Shown here: positions 11,001 to 22,163 of the stretch, piece by piece | Layout of the letters: each line of letters begins with the position of its first letter | Numbering within the stretch: the stretch's first letter is position 1 | Origin: Cerioporus squamosus | Lineage: Eukaryota; Basidiomycota; Agaricomycetes; Polyporales; Polyporaceae | DNA: 64,000 nucleotides | Assembly (NCBI GenBank): GCA_022592435.1 | Contig: JABYQS010000004.1 | Span: 1 to 64,000 of the forward strand | Direction: 5' to 3' | Position numbers and translations under genes: made by a program | Notes under the pieces: model-generated | Told to the model about the DNA's origin: nothing | Databases searched by the model: none | The model's input: the letters and a program-made list of their open reading frames with translations, nothing else

Positions 11001-11820
11001 CATACGTCCGACCCCTGCCTCGCAAGCAAAGCAGCGCAAGAAGCTTGCTGCGCCGTTCCGCTCTCCCATCATCAAGGGACCGCTCGTCCAAGGCGGCTTG
11101 CATGCCGTCTACGCTACAGGCCGCGCGGCAATCCCTCTTCCGCCGCGTAAGGTTCGGATTGAGGAGGACAACAAGGGGAGCAGCAGTGCACTTGCCTTGC
11201 TCAAGCCCGAGGTTCCCGTCGCGAACAAGGACCGCACAGCGAACGTTGCGAAGCAGTTCAAGTCCCCGCTGCAAGCCGGTGCTGCGTCGTGCTCGGGTGT
11301 CGTCTCCACGCCTGTCGCTGGGACCTTTAGCAGCGTGAAGGCTGCCCCGACGATCCAGGCCCTCCAGGGCAAGGTCCAGACGCTCAAGCAGGCGATCAAG
11401 ATCAAAAACTCTAGGAGTGGTGAAGACGAGGACGAACTCCTGGAGGGGCTTGTGGAGAAGTGGACGACCGCGGCGAGGGAGATTGCGTGGGCGGTGTGGG
11501 ACTACGTGAAGGACCTCGACCCGAGATCTGCGCCCGACGTGGGGACGAAGGGCGGGTGGTTTGCAGACGACGAGAGCGCGGTGCCGGGGACGAAGAGAGG
11601 GTTCGACGCGAGCTGGGGGTACGACGATGAGCATGTGGAGAAACGGGCGCGGATGGCGGAAGGCGGCGAGGAGAAGGGGAGGCGGGATGAGGATGAGGAA
11701 GAAGAGGAGCCGCAGGTCGTGCAGCATACGCTGGGTGTCATGTTGCGGCGGATGGGCATCGACCCGGCGACGCTCGGTTGGGACGAGGAGGAAGGTGACT
11801 TTGTCGACGTGGACGCTTGA
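8054..11820 (+). CDS. sfr1: SFR1/Mei5-like recombination mediator with long N-terminal region
   Basis: The C-terminal part (from about 10762) matches the Swi5-Sfr1 accessory complex, which stabilises Rad51/Dmc1 filaments in the nucleus. It has a coiled coil with QALQGKVQTLKQAIKIKN, then EKWTTAAREIAWAVWDYVKD, and ends RRMGIDPATLGWD..EGDF, paralleling the end of human SFR1. FRSPI and FKSPL peptides resemble the short motifs of fungal Sfr1 N-termini. A 57-base intron (10903-10959) has no stop and keeps frame. Upstream, MDVNSLDRV (8054-8110) splices over 8111-8181 into a Ser/Thr/Pro/Asp-rich, domain-free stretch of over 2.4 kb. Its frame breaks three times (about 9795, 10410, 10710) without convincing introns. 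Either this is one protein of about 1200 residues (fission yeast Sfr1 is about 300) or two genes. The C-terminal identity is firm, the N-terminal part is not. Confidence 0.72.
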
Positions 11821-12073
11821 TCGTTGTTTTCCCCAAACTGCTTCTTGTCCGTGCTCTGCTTCGCTTTCTCGTGCTGTCGTGTTAACTGATGTGTTCTCCT
11901 CGAGCTGATGATTCTCTGATACTTCCGTAACGTACTTCAACACAGTCGTAATTCACACCGTTCCACTTAATGCTTTCTCGACTCACACCAGACCTGACCA
12001 GGGTAGCAATTGGAAACATAGCCTCCCGGCCGAGGAACCCACGCGATTCACAGCGCCGTTGATGATAATGCAT

Positions 12074-12105
12074 TAGATCAGGCATCATCGATAATGCCTG
12101 ATCTA
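12074..12105. repeat. perfect 12-bp hairpin between convergent genes
   Basis: TAGATCAGGCAT (12074-12085), an 8-base loop, then ATGCCTGATCTA (12094-12105). The arms are perfectly complementary. It lies in the 3' space shared by the SFR1-like gene and the NmrA-like gene. It could be a transcript-end structure, a palindromic protein site or a chance palindrome. Confidence 0.55.
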
Positions 12106-12285
12106 TGGGAGACTAAGAATGGCTACGTTTGTGAAGCTACATGACGATGTTGTTGCTCCCAGAGATGCCCTACACCAGCAGTCATGACACGAGAGACATA
12201 CACGCATTGCCTGTCTCCGCATGCGCTGCTATGTTGCTCTGGTTCAGTCGATGATATGGTACATTACACTCAAAAAGTCTCGTCA

Positions 12286-13351
12286 CTACTTCTTTAGCTC
12301 ACGGCGAACCCGACCTGGCCACGTCGTGGCCTCCCTGCCGAGCAACCACTTGACAGTGTTGCTGTTACCGGGGATGCCCCTACGCACCGACAATCAGAAC
12401 ACGGAAGGCAATGTCCAGAACCAGCAACATACCCCTTACCTTTTATCGTAGTAGTATAACATTCTGTCCAAGCCCTCCGCTCCATAGTCGCCCACGACGT
12501 TCACGTGCGTCGCACCCCTCCCGCGGACCTGGTCCTTTGAAATCGGCTCGACCGTGATCTCCTTCCCTGCCTGCTCAGAGATGTATCTGGCGACGTCCTC
12601 GAAGGTGCAGTTCTCGCCGACGAGCTCGTACCGCGCGCGGTTGTGCGTCGCGGGGTCGAGCAGCACGAATCGTGCAACGGCGGCGAGGTCCTCGAGGTCG
12701 AGGTATCCTTGCAGGGTCGTGGAGCTGTATGCCGCCGGGAGGACGCCCGTAGAGACGACACGTTCGAGGTTCACATTCTGCATCAGGGATGTGGGCTAAA
12801 GGGGAGATGGTGAGCTGAGCACGCCTCTCGTGATTGTGAAGATATGTGTGCGCCTACCTGGAGAATCGTGTAGTTCAACCCCGACTCAATCAGGTGCTCT
12901 TCGACGCTGTACAGAGACCCTGGTGAGCGGAACACAGCTAATGCGCACGTTCACAGCCAGAGACGTACTAAAACTTCGCTTTGTGGTTGAGCAGCTTGGT
13001 CAGGATCGGGAACAGCACGCTGCAATACACGAAGTGCTTCACGCCTGCCGCCTTCGCAGCGTCGATAAGCGCAATGCCCATCGCACTCTCCAGGGCGTGG
13101 AACGCAGGCCCGTTATGGAACACGATGTCGACACCCTTCAGCGCGGGGCCAAGCGTGCTCGTCTCGAGGAGATCCCCGAGGGCGAACGAGACGTCCGTGA
13201 GTTGCGGGTACTGCTGCTTGAGCTTTTCCACGGCTGCCTGCGAGCGGACGAACAGCCGGAGGTCCGAGGGCGCGACAGACTTGGAATCGAGGAGAGCCCG
13301 AAGGACGAACCCGGATGTTCGGCCGGATGCACCAGTAATGAGGATGGTCAT
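12286..13351 (-). CDS. NmrA-like NAD(P)-binding Rossmann protein
   Basis: The N-terminus MTILITGASGRTSGFVLRAL carries the glycine-rich dinucleotide motif TGASGRTS of the extended (atypical) SDR/NmrA group. The Rossmann core continues with DLRLFVRS, FALGDL (residue contacting the adenine ring) and VFHNGPAF. The C-terminal half has YLDLEDLAAVARFVLLDP and ends WLLGREATTW..RRELKK. Exons on this strand: 12969-13351, 12858-12906, 12440-12795 and 12286-12379. All introns are phase-consistent, including the last one, whose donor AG|GTAAGG would otherwise create an early stop. The YxxxK catalytic pair of classical SDRs is not evident, so the role (redox sensor or reductase) is open. Confidence 0.85.
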
Positions 13352-13836
13352 ATTGTCTGCATACGCGGGACGATGCTCTATCAGCTACGTGTGCTTCGAC
13401 ATAAGGGAAGACCACTTACGCCTTCGAATGTGAATGTAGTGGAAGCGCTACACAGAGACGAAGACGGAGACTTGCTCGTTCTTATATGCAACGTACGGCG
13501 CAAGCTAGAGCTGCTATGTCAGTGTGAAAGTCAGTACGTCATCCGAACCCACCGCGACTCCGAAATTCTGTCCAGCTCGCGTCCAGGTCTCCTCACTCCG
13601 CAAGAGTGATAGCCCAGACCCGAGAACATGGAAAGCACCCAATTCGACCGAAGCATACCGAGTGTAACAAGTACCCAAGACATCCAAAAGTCCGGCAGCA
13701 AAATACATACAGATACAGATACACGAGGTTCCACGTGAGTATACAGGGCACAGTGCGAGAGCATGCAAGCGACGACAGAGCTGCACAGTCCAAAATCACG
13801 AGAGCGGCTGACTGCAATGTCCAGATGGCGATGATG
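13352..13836. other. intergenic, same-strand genes either side
   Basis: Holds the promoter/5' UTR of the NmrA-like gene and the 3' UTR of IME4. I see no gene or RNA signature. Confidence 0.5.
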
Positions 13837-15881
13837 TTACTGTCCATGTCCGAGGGCTTCGGGAGGTGGGTGTAGTATCCTCTCTGGATACCTGTAGAGG
13901 TACCGTCAGGCACATGCACAACAACCTGCAAGCACGCAAGGACCGCGCACCGTGCTTTAATTCTCGCCCTCAGATCCTCTTCGTATATCTGATCTGCACC
14001 GAGCTGATTACCAAGGGTGAGCCACCTGTGTGTCCCAGCAACACTATCAGCATCGCGTCAGCCTCTACGGAGACCACTAATCACTCACCCAGGCCGCGTG
14101 TTATGCCTTCTGCCGAAGATCTCAATCTTGCGTCCACCAGGGCACATGCGCTCGATCATGCCATAGACCTCGTCCGGCTTCCTACTCGTCTCTCGCACCT
14201 CCGAGACGATCACGTCTGTGTCCAGCCCGCGATTGACCCACGAGGGAAACTTCAAGTTCCCGTGCTCGTCGGTCACCGTCTTTACACCGACTAGCATGTG
14301 TTCCTTGGTATGATTGAGCCAGTGACCCGTCCGACCGGTGCGGATGACGCGCTGGAGCTGGTTCGTCTTGACCCAGACGACCTCGTCCACGCGCGTGTAG
14401 CCCCAGACGCGGAGACATTCGCGGCCGATTTCCATCGCGCGACCGGTGACCCAGAGGAAGAGAAGCCCTTCATCCTGCAGTGTCGGTATCGGCATGGCAC
14501 GCATCTCGTCGTCAGTCATCGTCCCATATGGTAGCTGTGATAGTCCAATCGCATGAGTCGCACACAGAATTTCCAAAGTGGCGAGACGTACACTCATGTG
14601 GATATCCCATGGAGGGTCGGCCATGATGACATGGAACTTCCCCAGCACGGAGTAGTCAAACCGTCGTAGATCACAATTGAGCCACTGCGGCGGCAACTGA
14701 GGCACGAACACTCCGTCAGTTCATGCACAGCACACGGCCTTGAGAGAAACGTACTGGAGTCGTCTCCTTGCCCTCCGGACCAAGCCCAAGCTTCAGCCTG
14801 TATGGCTTCTTCTTCGGAACCATCCTCTGCTCGGGCATGCCATGACCATCGTTCACGTCCCAGTCAACCTCGAAGTGAAGATACCTGCACGGTGCCTTCT
14901 CCTTCCCCCTGCCACCAGCACCCAGACCGCTGGGCAAGCTGACCGGTCCCTGTCCCTGAGCTCCATACTGCATTTGCCTGTGCGACGGCAGTGGGGGAAT
15001 AGAAGGGGACTGCGCATATGTCGGCTCAGAGTAGCAGGTGTTCAGGTAAGAGCAGTGGCCGAGCGCGGGGTCGGTGTGTGGTCGGAGGAGTGGTCGAAAG
15101 TGGATGCGGTCGCAGATGGCGGCGACGCCCTTAGAAGGGCTCATGGGTGATTGTGATTCACGCCTGGCTTTCGCACACTCGTCCTTCGTTATGTGTGGGC
15201 AGATAGGCTCGAAGCTGCCGGTGATGGAGCGAAACTGGTTGCAGCCGCCACCATTCAGCACCCTCGTGCGGAGACGGATAAGTGGATGCTCACCTGCTCC
15301 GCAAGCAGTCTCCCTTTCGCGCTTGGCAGCTGCATGAGCGCATACACCTCCTTCATCGTCTTGTTCAAGCTCTCCAGCGTGCTTGGCGCAGGCTTCCAAG
15401 CCTCCTTCTCCTTGAGATCCAGGGTAGCCTCCTCCTCGTCTGCCCCGCCCGCAGCAGAGTCGTCGTCCTCATCCACCACACGCTTCCTCTTCCTCTTCGT
15501 TGGTGATGTCTGCGGCCGCTCCCCCTGCCCGGACCCAGAAGCCATGGCCCCAAGCTTCACCTCCATGACGGTGAGACTCCCATCTGCCTCTTCTTCTCGC
15601 GAGAGCGTGATTTTGCCTTGATTCCAGCTATCGGCAAGTCGTTCCAGGATGCGTTCAAAGCGCGCAAGGTCGATCAGGCGGAACCTAGGAGCGGGTTCTG
15701 AGTTCGGGAAGAGGCCGGATGGAGGGGGACCAGACGCGACGACGCGCGTGAGGAGATCGAACGAGGATATCGGCGTAGTTACAGCATGAGAGGAGAAGAG
15801 GTTCTCCAACGCCGCGGACGCGACTATCTTGAGCTTGTCTTCAACCGACATGACATGGGTTGCAGAGAGGTCGGTGGACAA
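13837..15881 (-). CDS. ime4: IME4/METTL3 N6-adenosine RNA methyltransferase
   Basis: Catalytic subunit that makes m6A in mRNA, normally nuclear with a METTL14-like partner. Two CCCH fingers are visible (C..HITKDEC..ICDRIHF and GHCSYLNTC ... [10 protein letters not shown]). The MT-A70 domain has [10 protein letters not shown], the catalytic [52 protein letters not shown], and C-terminal [14 protein letters not shown]. The N-terminal part holds a basic TKRKRKR nuclear signal and an acidic patch. Exons: 15294-15881, 14756-15234, 14592-14696, 14089-14534, 13951-14025 and 13837-13891, ending [14 protein letters not shown]. The 57-base intron 14535-14591 is in frame with no stop and splits DPPWDIHMS from LPYGTM. 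All catalytic residues are present, so I expect an active enzyme. Confidence 0.95.
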
Positions 15882-16034
15882 GCAGTAGCTGAGGACGCTT
15901 GGCGAGTGCGGCCGCCATTGACGCTTGGCGCGTCATGTGCCCACTACCCGCAGGATGAACAAAATGCAGAAGCACGAAAGATGGCTACGTGTGAGCTGAA
16001 TTATATTCAGCGGCAGGAGGTAGTGCAATCAGAC

Positions 16035-16061
16035 AACCCCCTCGCCTTTTACTAGGGGGTT
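16035..16061. repeat. 8-bp hairpin upstream of IME4
   Basis: AACCCCCT (16035-16042) and AGGGGGTT (16054-16061) with an 11-base loop, in the gap between the IME4 start and the GST 3' end. It may be a GST transcript-end structure or chance. Confidence 0.35.
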
Positions 16062-16343
16062 CCGTGTACTGCCTCCATCATAATGCCGCCTTACGAATTT
16101 TTCAGCACACAGCTCGTTGTGAGCTAGCTCTCCCATGGGGAATCATTTCTTTTTTCCCAACTTTTTGGTTCGTATACTCCTTGTGCCCATCACCATGCGT
16201 TCACTGTCTGGTTTGTGCAGCTCGGGCAGCAGGTGCGTGTTGTAAGAGTATCAATCGCATGAAATCTCTACTTTCATTCCAATAGTACATGCAGTTGCTA
16301 TAGATGCCACTATGCTCGTCTCACATCGAATACATCGGATTCC

Positions 16344-17263
16344 TCAAGGGACATGAATACCCGCCTGGAATCCCGGGCGAGCTTCAGCACGCTCGACCCA
16401 TGCCTGCAGATAGCTCATCAATATATACCGTCGCACCAGTATGGCAATAGGAACCTCACCTTCAGAGCGGGCCACTGGTCAAGCGACTCAATTCCGGCGA
16501 TCTTGTGGAACCTGATCCAAGCAATAACATTGAGGTCCGCAAGGCTGTACTTGCCACGTCCGGGACCGGCAAGCCAGTCGCGACCGCCGTCCTCGTTGAG
16601 ACGGATCTCAAGGACACCGTAAAGACGCTTAGTCTCCTCGGTGTAGCCTGTGTTCCTTAGTGTAAGCTACGCTTTATGTGTGAAGAATAGGGTGGACTGA
16701 CGCTTCTTCGCGTAGGGGATGTCCTCAGGCGCGTATTTGTTGAAGTGGTTCGCCTGGCCCTGCATCGGGCCGACACCACCGTGCTATATCATAGAAGGGC
16801 TCGTCAATACCCTCCCGCATGCGACATACACGCGTTCGCAAGCACGTACCGCGAAGAAGATCCACTGGAGCATCACGCTGTAGTTGTCCGGATCCGCGTC
16901 GGCGTCGAAGGTGAACTTCTTCTCCTTGTCATAGTGCTGCACGAGGTACAGCAAAATCGCGGCGGACTCGAACACGTTGAAGTTGTTGCGTGAGCGGTCG
17001 ACGAGCGTCGGGATGCGGCCGTTCGGGTTCAGCTTGATGAACCAGGGCTCCTTCTGCCTGTTCGTGCTGATGTTGATATTCTCAAAGCTACGGAAGAGGA
17101 GAGTCAGTCCGCTTTCTCCGTGACATGCTCGGCCATAGTGGCACGCCACGCACTCATATTGGAGGCCATAGGCCAGCTTGAGCTCCTCGAGCAATATGGT
17201 GACCTTGTGGCCGTTCGGCGTGGCGCCGGTGTAAAGCAGAAGAGGTGCGCTGCCAGAGGACAT
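16344..17263 (-). CDS. glutathione S-transferase, Ure2-like class
   Basis: The N-terminal thioredoxin-like domain begins [21 protein letters not shown]. The TPNGxKV signature marks the fungal Ure2p-like class, in which Asn replaces the usual catalytic Ser/Tyr. It continues [11 protein letters not shown] (cis-Pro) and [10 protein letters not shown] (glutathione gamma-glutamyl contact). The all-helical C-terminal domain has [23 protein letters not shown] and [12 protein letters not shown], ending GIHVP. Exons join in frame across introns after LQYD, FFA, AKKR and ALK. In wood-decay fungi these GSTs are cytosolic detoxification enzymes; substrate cannot be told here. A TATA-like TATATATA lies about 75-80 bases upstream on this strand. 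Confidence 0.92.
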
Positions 17264-18127
17264 GATGTGTGCGTGAACGGTGCTGAGACGAGTGAGTGCG
17301 CTGTGGATGGATGTGAACATACTCGACCTATACGGCCTGTATATATACGCCCTGGTCTGCGCTTCTCATGAAGTCAATGGACGGTCAAGCCTTCGATCGG
17401 TCACGTCATCGAGAGGAACCCGACGCTCTGTAAGCCAATATTCCTGCGGCCGGCCTGGGCGCCCGTACACCTTGTTCTTTCTAATCCAAGCGCCATTTGG
17501 AATGAGGAACGCAGGTAGCATGGGAACCGCCACTGGGACGATATCTCAGATGACCGCCCCGTTTCGTCCAGAGAGCATTTCTGGAACATGGCCCTGAGTA
17601 AGGACGGAGTGAAGTCCTCTCAGCATGACTGCGGTTACTGTTGCTGAGGATGTCCTCATGTTCTGTAGTCCCGACACCGGTCTATGGGAATCGTACAACG
17701 CGCATACCAGTCCGCGCCGACATTTATACTCATCGATACAACCTGACACTGTAAGTGCAACCAGACCGACGGATGGACGGAACGGCTGAGTAAGTAACCA
17801 CAGGCGGGATGATTGATGACGACCATGAACGGCGTGGACGAGCCTTGCAGCTTGCCCCAGTCGCTGATAGCTGTTTTCCAAAGGTTGGGAGGCTCACCTA
17901 TGCCGAACTTACACATCGCCGCAGCTTACGCCACGATGTCCATACGCCGGGATGGACGGCGAGTATGTGAACACCCAAGGAGAACGTCCGACAACTTCGC
18001 TCTTTAGGGTAACGCGGGTACATATAATGATTGTTGTAGTCGTAAGGTCGTGAACATGTACAGTACCTGTCCGTTAGTCCAAAGGTTGAGCCGTATATCA
18101 AGCCGAGGCGCAGTCCGCGTCCGATCT
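17264..18127. other. intergenic, no gene recognised
   Basis: Short unrelated open frames only. It includes the GST promoter (TATATATA near 17339-17346) and the 3' UTR of the GH128 gene. Confidence 0.5.
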
Positions 18128-19319
18128 TCAAGAAAGGAGGGCATAAATGGTATGCGCGATACTCCCCAGGAGGCAAAGCCAGGAGACAGCCAAGCGAGTG
18201 GCTCCGTTAGATCCCGACTCGGACGTCGAGTTGGAACCTGAGCCGCCGTGGACCACCCCGGGCTGGTACCCAGAGCTGACATTGGGCGTAACGGCACCGA
18301 TGTACTGTTCGCCGAGCGTGTTGATCTTGCCCTGCGAAGTCATCAGAGCATTTGCCTGGCCGACAACCGAGTCTCGTCAGCAATTGATCGCCGCAGATCA
18401 CAGGATAAACCATTACCGTGTTCACGCCCTGCATGTCTTCCATGGCCCCAAACCAGGCATATCGTTCGACCCAGTCGGTCTTGTCCATGAACTCCTGCGT
18501 CGCGTTCAGGAAGTCGACGACGTCCTGCTGAGAGCATTGCTCGTTGCCATCGTTGAAGTTCTGTAGTCGACAACACATGTCAGCGAGATGACCCCCTGGG
18601 TACGGTAGGTTTCACTTACCTGACACGCCCATTCCGTAACCCAAACCGGCTTTTGGAACGTATCATGGTAATCCGTCAGGTACTCCATGAAACCGCTCGA
18701 GTTGATATCATAGTAATGGACGGCGATGAAGTCGACGGTGCAATCCATTCTGGCACTCGTTCAACCAGTCGAGGAGCCACTGCTTGCCTGTCGGGGATCC
18801 ACTGGGCGCAGGCGACCCGAGGAGCATACCCTGGGCCTTGAGTGGCTCGATATGCGCCTTCCACAGCGCAGCGCCGTCCGATGGAGACATGTTTGCCTGC
18901 CCAGCTATCTCAGGCTCGTTGAACCCTAACACATGAGTGACCTTCAAGCTCTGGATGGTTTCGTTGATCGTCGAGTCCCACTGGGAGACCTGGCGCTCGC
19001 CCCATAGCATAGGAACGAATTCGAGGTCGGCCGGCAAGTTGGCAGGGCTAGGATTCCATGTAGTAGTACCTGGTGGTTGATTGGAGTTAAAAAGCGGACG
19101 AATGAGATGTGGCGGATGCACCCACCATTGTACCTTGCCAGTGCTGAGGTACTGTCCGACATCGATATTATTGCCGTTGGGCCAAGGCAAACCAGCCTTG
19201 CTGGTATTTAATACTGCGCGAGCGTGCCGCGGTTGGGTATCGGGCGGGATAGCGTGCGCCACAGCACGACGAGGGAAGAGGGTGAGAAAGAGAAGGAGTG
19301 CAGCTATGCGGTATGGCAT
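18128..19319 (-). CDS. GH128 beta-1,3-glucanase (Asl1-like), probably GPI-anchored
   Basis: Secreted glycoside hydrolase of the alkali-sensitive-linkage (Asl1) type acting on beta-1,3-glucan in the wall. Signal peptide MPYRIAALLLFLTLFPRRAV. The barrel shows FVPMLWG, LGFNEPE (Glu in NEP, acid/base by family precedent), VDFIAVHYYD and VWVTEWAC (Glu in TEW, nucleophile). The tail is Ser/Gly/Asn-rich with a final hydrophobic helix ending IYALLS, as in GPI-anchor signals. Introns 18561-18619 and 18356-18416 are clean. Near 18748 the frame must shift by one base between NECQN and CTVDF with no intron possible; one extra base in the sequence is the simplest explanation. If real, the gene is broken before its nucleophile. 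Confidence 0.83.
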
Positions 19320-19834
19320 AATGGGTCGTCGCAGGTCGTATCTAGAGGTAGAGGAAGACTAGAGAGGGTATCTAGTATGAGCTGAGCACCGCAGCTCGAG
19401 GATATGACCTTGCTTTTGTATGCGAGCTCATGTTGTGGAGTGAGTTCTGCCAAGTCTCAAGGACCATGAAGGTGGATACGGCGCTCGAGTGGGACTGGTG
19501 GGGCCGAATGGCCCGGTATGGCATAGAGCCTTGGGACTCGGAGCAGCACGAGTCGTACTTACTACCTGGATGCTGCATGTGCTGCGCTGACGGCGGGCAG
19601 TGACGTTGGGTGCAGAAGAACGTTGCGAGTTGGGAGAACGGGGATAGAAAGCGTATAGAAGTACAGTATCTGAAGGCCAGGGACTAGCTGAGTTACTGTG
19701 TATGCACAACATGGCATAGTTGACGCACCCAATACCCTACAAAGAAGCAGGCACATGTGCCTCATCCACCACCATGATCCTCTGCAAGAGGTGTAGCAGG
19801 GCTCGAGCCTACTGGTCGGATCGGAGCCAACTGC
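19320..19834. other. intergenic, no gene recognised
   Basis: Upstream region of the GH128 gene and 3' end of PET191. No conserved coding or RNA feature was seen. Confidence 0.45.
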
Positions 19835-20164
19835 CTAAGCCGACGCTGGTGCTGTCGGCTCTTGCGCTTTTGGCGGCGGGGGAGGGAGGTCTACATTGTT
19901 ACCCCTAAACCGCTTCCTCATGTCGAGCTGGGGCAGCGCCATATGTACGTCAGTGAAAGCTCGTCAAAGAGCAGCGTACGGCCGACGCACCATTCCCCTT
20001 TTGCACTCAAAAGTCGCCTGTCGGAGCGCCTTGCACGACTCCGGGAGCTCGTCCGTGTGTTCTCGCAAGCATTCAGATGGTAGATGACCCTGTTTGAGGA
20101 CGCAGTCCGAGTGCAGCAGGCAGTCCTTCAGCGCGGACAGGAGGTGGGAGCAGGAGGAGGACAT
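19835..20164 (-). CDS. pet191: PET191-like cytochrome c oxidase assembly factor
   Basis: Small Cys-rich protein of the mitochondrial intermembrane space needed to assemble complex IV. MSSSCSHLLSALKDCLLHSD is followed by CVLKQGHLPSEC..DELPESCKALRQATFECKRGM, the twin Cys pattern of the PET191/COA5 family. After one intron (19928-19990) the second exon reads LDMRKRFRGNNVDL and ends in a Pro-rich tail. Two exons, 19991-20164 and 19835-19927. Its ATG is only 98 bases from that of IBA57 on the other strand, so the two mitochondrial genes probably share a bidirectional promoter. Confidence 0.92.
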
Positions 20165-20262
20165 CGTCGGAAACAAGGTGCGGTCCGAAGGCGCCGAGAG
20201 CGCGACGCGCTGCACGGTGCTCTCTCAGCATCCTCGCCGGGACTCCCTGTGTCTCGAATACC

Positions 20263-21585
20263 ATGCCGCTCCCTCCCATTCTACGCTCGCTCCTACGAAG
20301 TACACCAACGGTCGCGCCTGTGCCGCATAGGGCGGTCATCTCTGTCACTGGATCGCAAGCTGCTGAGTTCTTGAATGGCCTGACTGCGGCTTCTGTTCCA
20401 GGCCATCCTCACAGTCACTTCTATTCCGCGTTTCTGCACGCGCAGGTGCGCAAGCACCATATGTCAATCGGATAGTTGTACTTACAGGTATTGCGATTTT
20501 TAGGGTCGAGTGCTCCATGACATCTTCATCTGGGCGCACACAACGCCTGCGGGCCGCCAGGGTTACCTCATCGAATACGACGCGCGACCGTCCGAGGCAC
20601 CTGAGATGATTCCCATGCTGAAGCGTCACATCCTTCGCTCGAAGGTGAAGGTCAAGGACGTTACGGAGGAGTACGACATCTGGGCCGCATGGGGTTCCGA
20701 GAAAGAGAAGTCTTGGGAGACCAGCCGGAAGTGGGACTTCGCGCGGAGCGGCGTCGTCGAGCCAGCCTGGGACAAGAACGGGGAATGGCCGTGGGGCTCG
20801 ACGCAGGGCGTACTGAGGGACAGACGGGCAGTTGGCATGGGCCACAAACTCTTGGTGCGGAAGGGAGATCGTCGTAAGCAGCCTGCCATGACTCTCGAGG
20901 TTCCGTCCCCCTTCACGAAACGCAGCGCAGGAAGCGTCAAGTCATGATGTTGCCTCCGACGATGCGTATCTTTTGCATCGTATCCTGCATGGAGTACCGG
21001 AAGGCTCGACGGACATTCCACCGACGCATGCCCTCCCCATGGACTCCAACATGGATATTATGGGTGGACGTGAGTACTTCCGGTCACCGTTGTCGTACAG
21101 GCGTACTAATACATATGTGCTAGTGGACTTCAGGAAGGGCTGCTATGTTGGCCAGGAGCTCACAGTCCGTACCTATCACACTGGGCAGCTACGGAAGCGC
21201 ACGCTACCTGTGATCCTTCACAAACCTGATACATCGTGAGTTCTTTGCACACTATATGCACCTATGTTAGTGACTGACTGTTCCTAGATTGTCCGACTTG
21301 GACCGTTTACCGGAGAATGTTCCTTCAATCCCGGCTGATTCAGACATTCGACCGCATCTATTGCAGACCGGGGACGAAGGTACACCAAGGCCACGCCCAC
21401 GAGGTACCGGAACACTGCTCAGCTCGACACAAGGTGTAGGACTCGCGCTGTTGCGTCTGGAGCAAGTAGAGGCCGTCGAACAGGGCAAGGCTCGGTTTGC
21501 GCTCACGACTAGTGATGGCGAAGAATGGGGCGTGACACCTTACTGGCCGGATTGGTGGCCGCATCCTCCACCCGAGGAACAGTAA
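20263..21585 (+). CDS. iba57: IBA57/CAF17 mitochondrial Fe-S assembly protein
   Basis: GcvT-like folate-binding-fold protein that works with ISA1/ISA2 in mitochondrial [4Fe-4S] maturation. Diagnostic sequence: [20 protein letters not shown], which holds the invariant KGCYxGQE motif. The N-terminus is a basic leader, followed by [18 protein letters not shown] and [10 protein letters not shown]. The end [15 protein letters not shown] segment reads [13 protein letters not shown]. Exons 20263-20445, 20504-20873, 20926-21069, 21124-21235 and 21288-21585; all phases agree. The intron 20874-20925 is needed to avoid a stop and restores [20 protein letters not shown]. Divergent from PET191; partner ISA2 lies at 4.1 kb. 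Confidence 0.95.
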
Positions 21586-21679
21586 ACATGTCCATGTCTG
21601 TAGCTGTAGACCATATATTGCGGCCGTTTCCCATTCTTCAGATCACTACTGCATGCTGTGATCTGTGTACGCAGCTCTA

Positions 21680-22163
21680 TTATGTTGTCTCGACGAGGAC
21701 GGTGGTGAATACATATTCGCCGTCATGGCTGACAGAAGCATGCATCCTTCCCAGGAGCTTGGGCCCTTGAGAGTGATGTTCTAGTACCGGTTTACGGGTG
21801 CCGTCCGTGGACAGCGAGTGGAAGGTGAAGTCCTTCCATGTAGGAAGCACTACCGGGAACACCGCCTTATATGCGGCCTCCTTCACACTCCATCTGCAAC
21901 ATCAGTCAATGTCCCGACTTCCTGAGGTTTGGTCGTGTCGCTCACCGGACCGCGAGAAACCTAGTCCTCCTGGCACTGTCGGACTCGGGGATTCCGTTCC
22001 AAACGGCATGTTCCTGGTCGCTCAAGATACGCTGGGCGAAACGACTTCCGTTCCGACTCTTCAGAAGTCTCAGGATTCGAGGAACATGTAGGACATCTAC
22101 CCCTATGCCGAGGATGCCCATGCGTCGGGTCGTGCCACCGCTATGTGTTTGGTATGAAGGCAC
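21680..22163 (-). CDS. ppt2: AcpS-type phosphopantetheinyl transferase (Ppt2-like)
   Basis: Transfers phosphopantetheine from CoA to acyl carrier protein; the short AcpS-type fungal enzyme serves the mitochondrial fatty-acid synthase. GIGVDVLHVPRI carries the Mg-binding Asp motif, and after one intron (21894-21945) RWSVKEAAYKAVFP carries the WxxKEAxxKA signature; SHDGEYVFTTVLVE ends the fold. Exons 21946-22163 and 21680-21893. An alternative in-frame Met lies a few residues inside (RRMGILGIG), and the extra N-terminus is short for a targeting signal, so the start is uncertain. Divergent from ELP2. A second, Sfp/LYS5-type transferase lies at 36.1 kb. Confidence 0.92.

Noticed and set aside
10804..11943. 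379-codon minus-strand open frame
   Set aside because: Antisense shadow of the conserved SFR1 C-terminal half.
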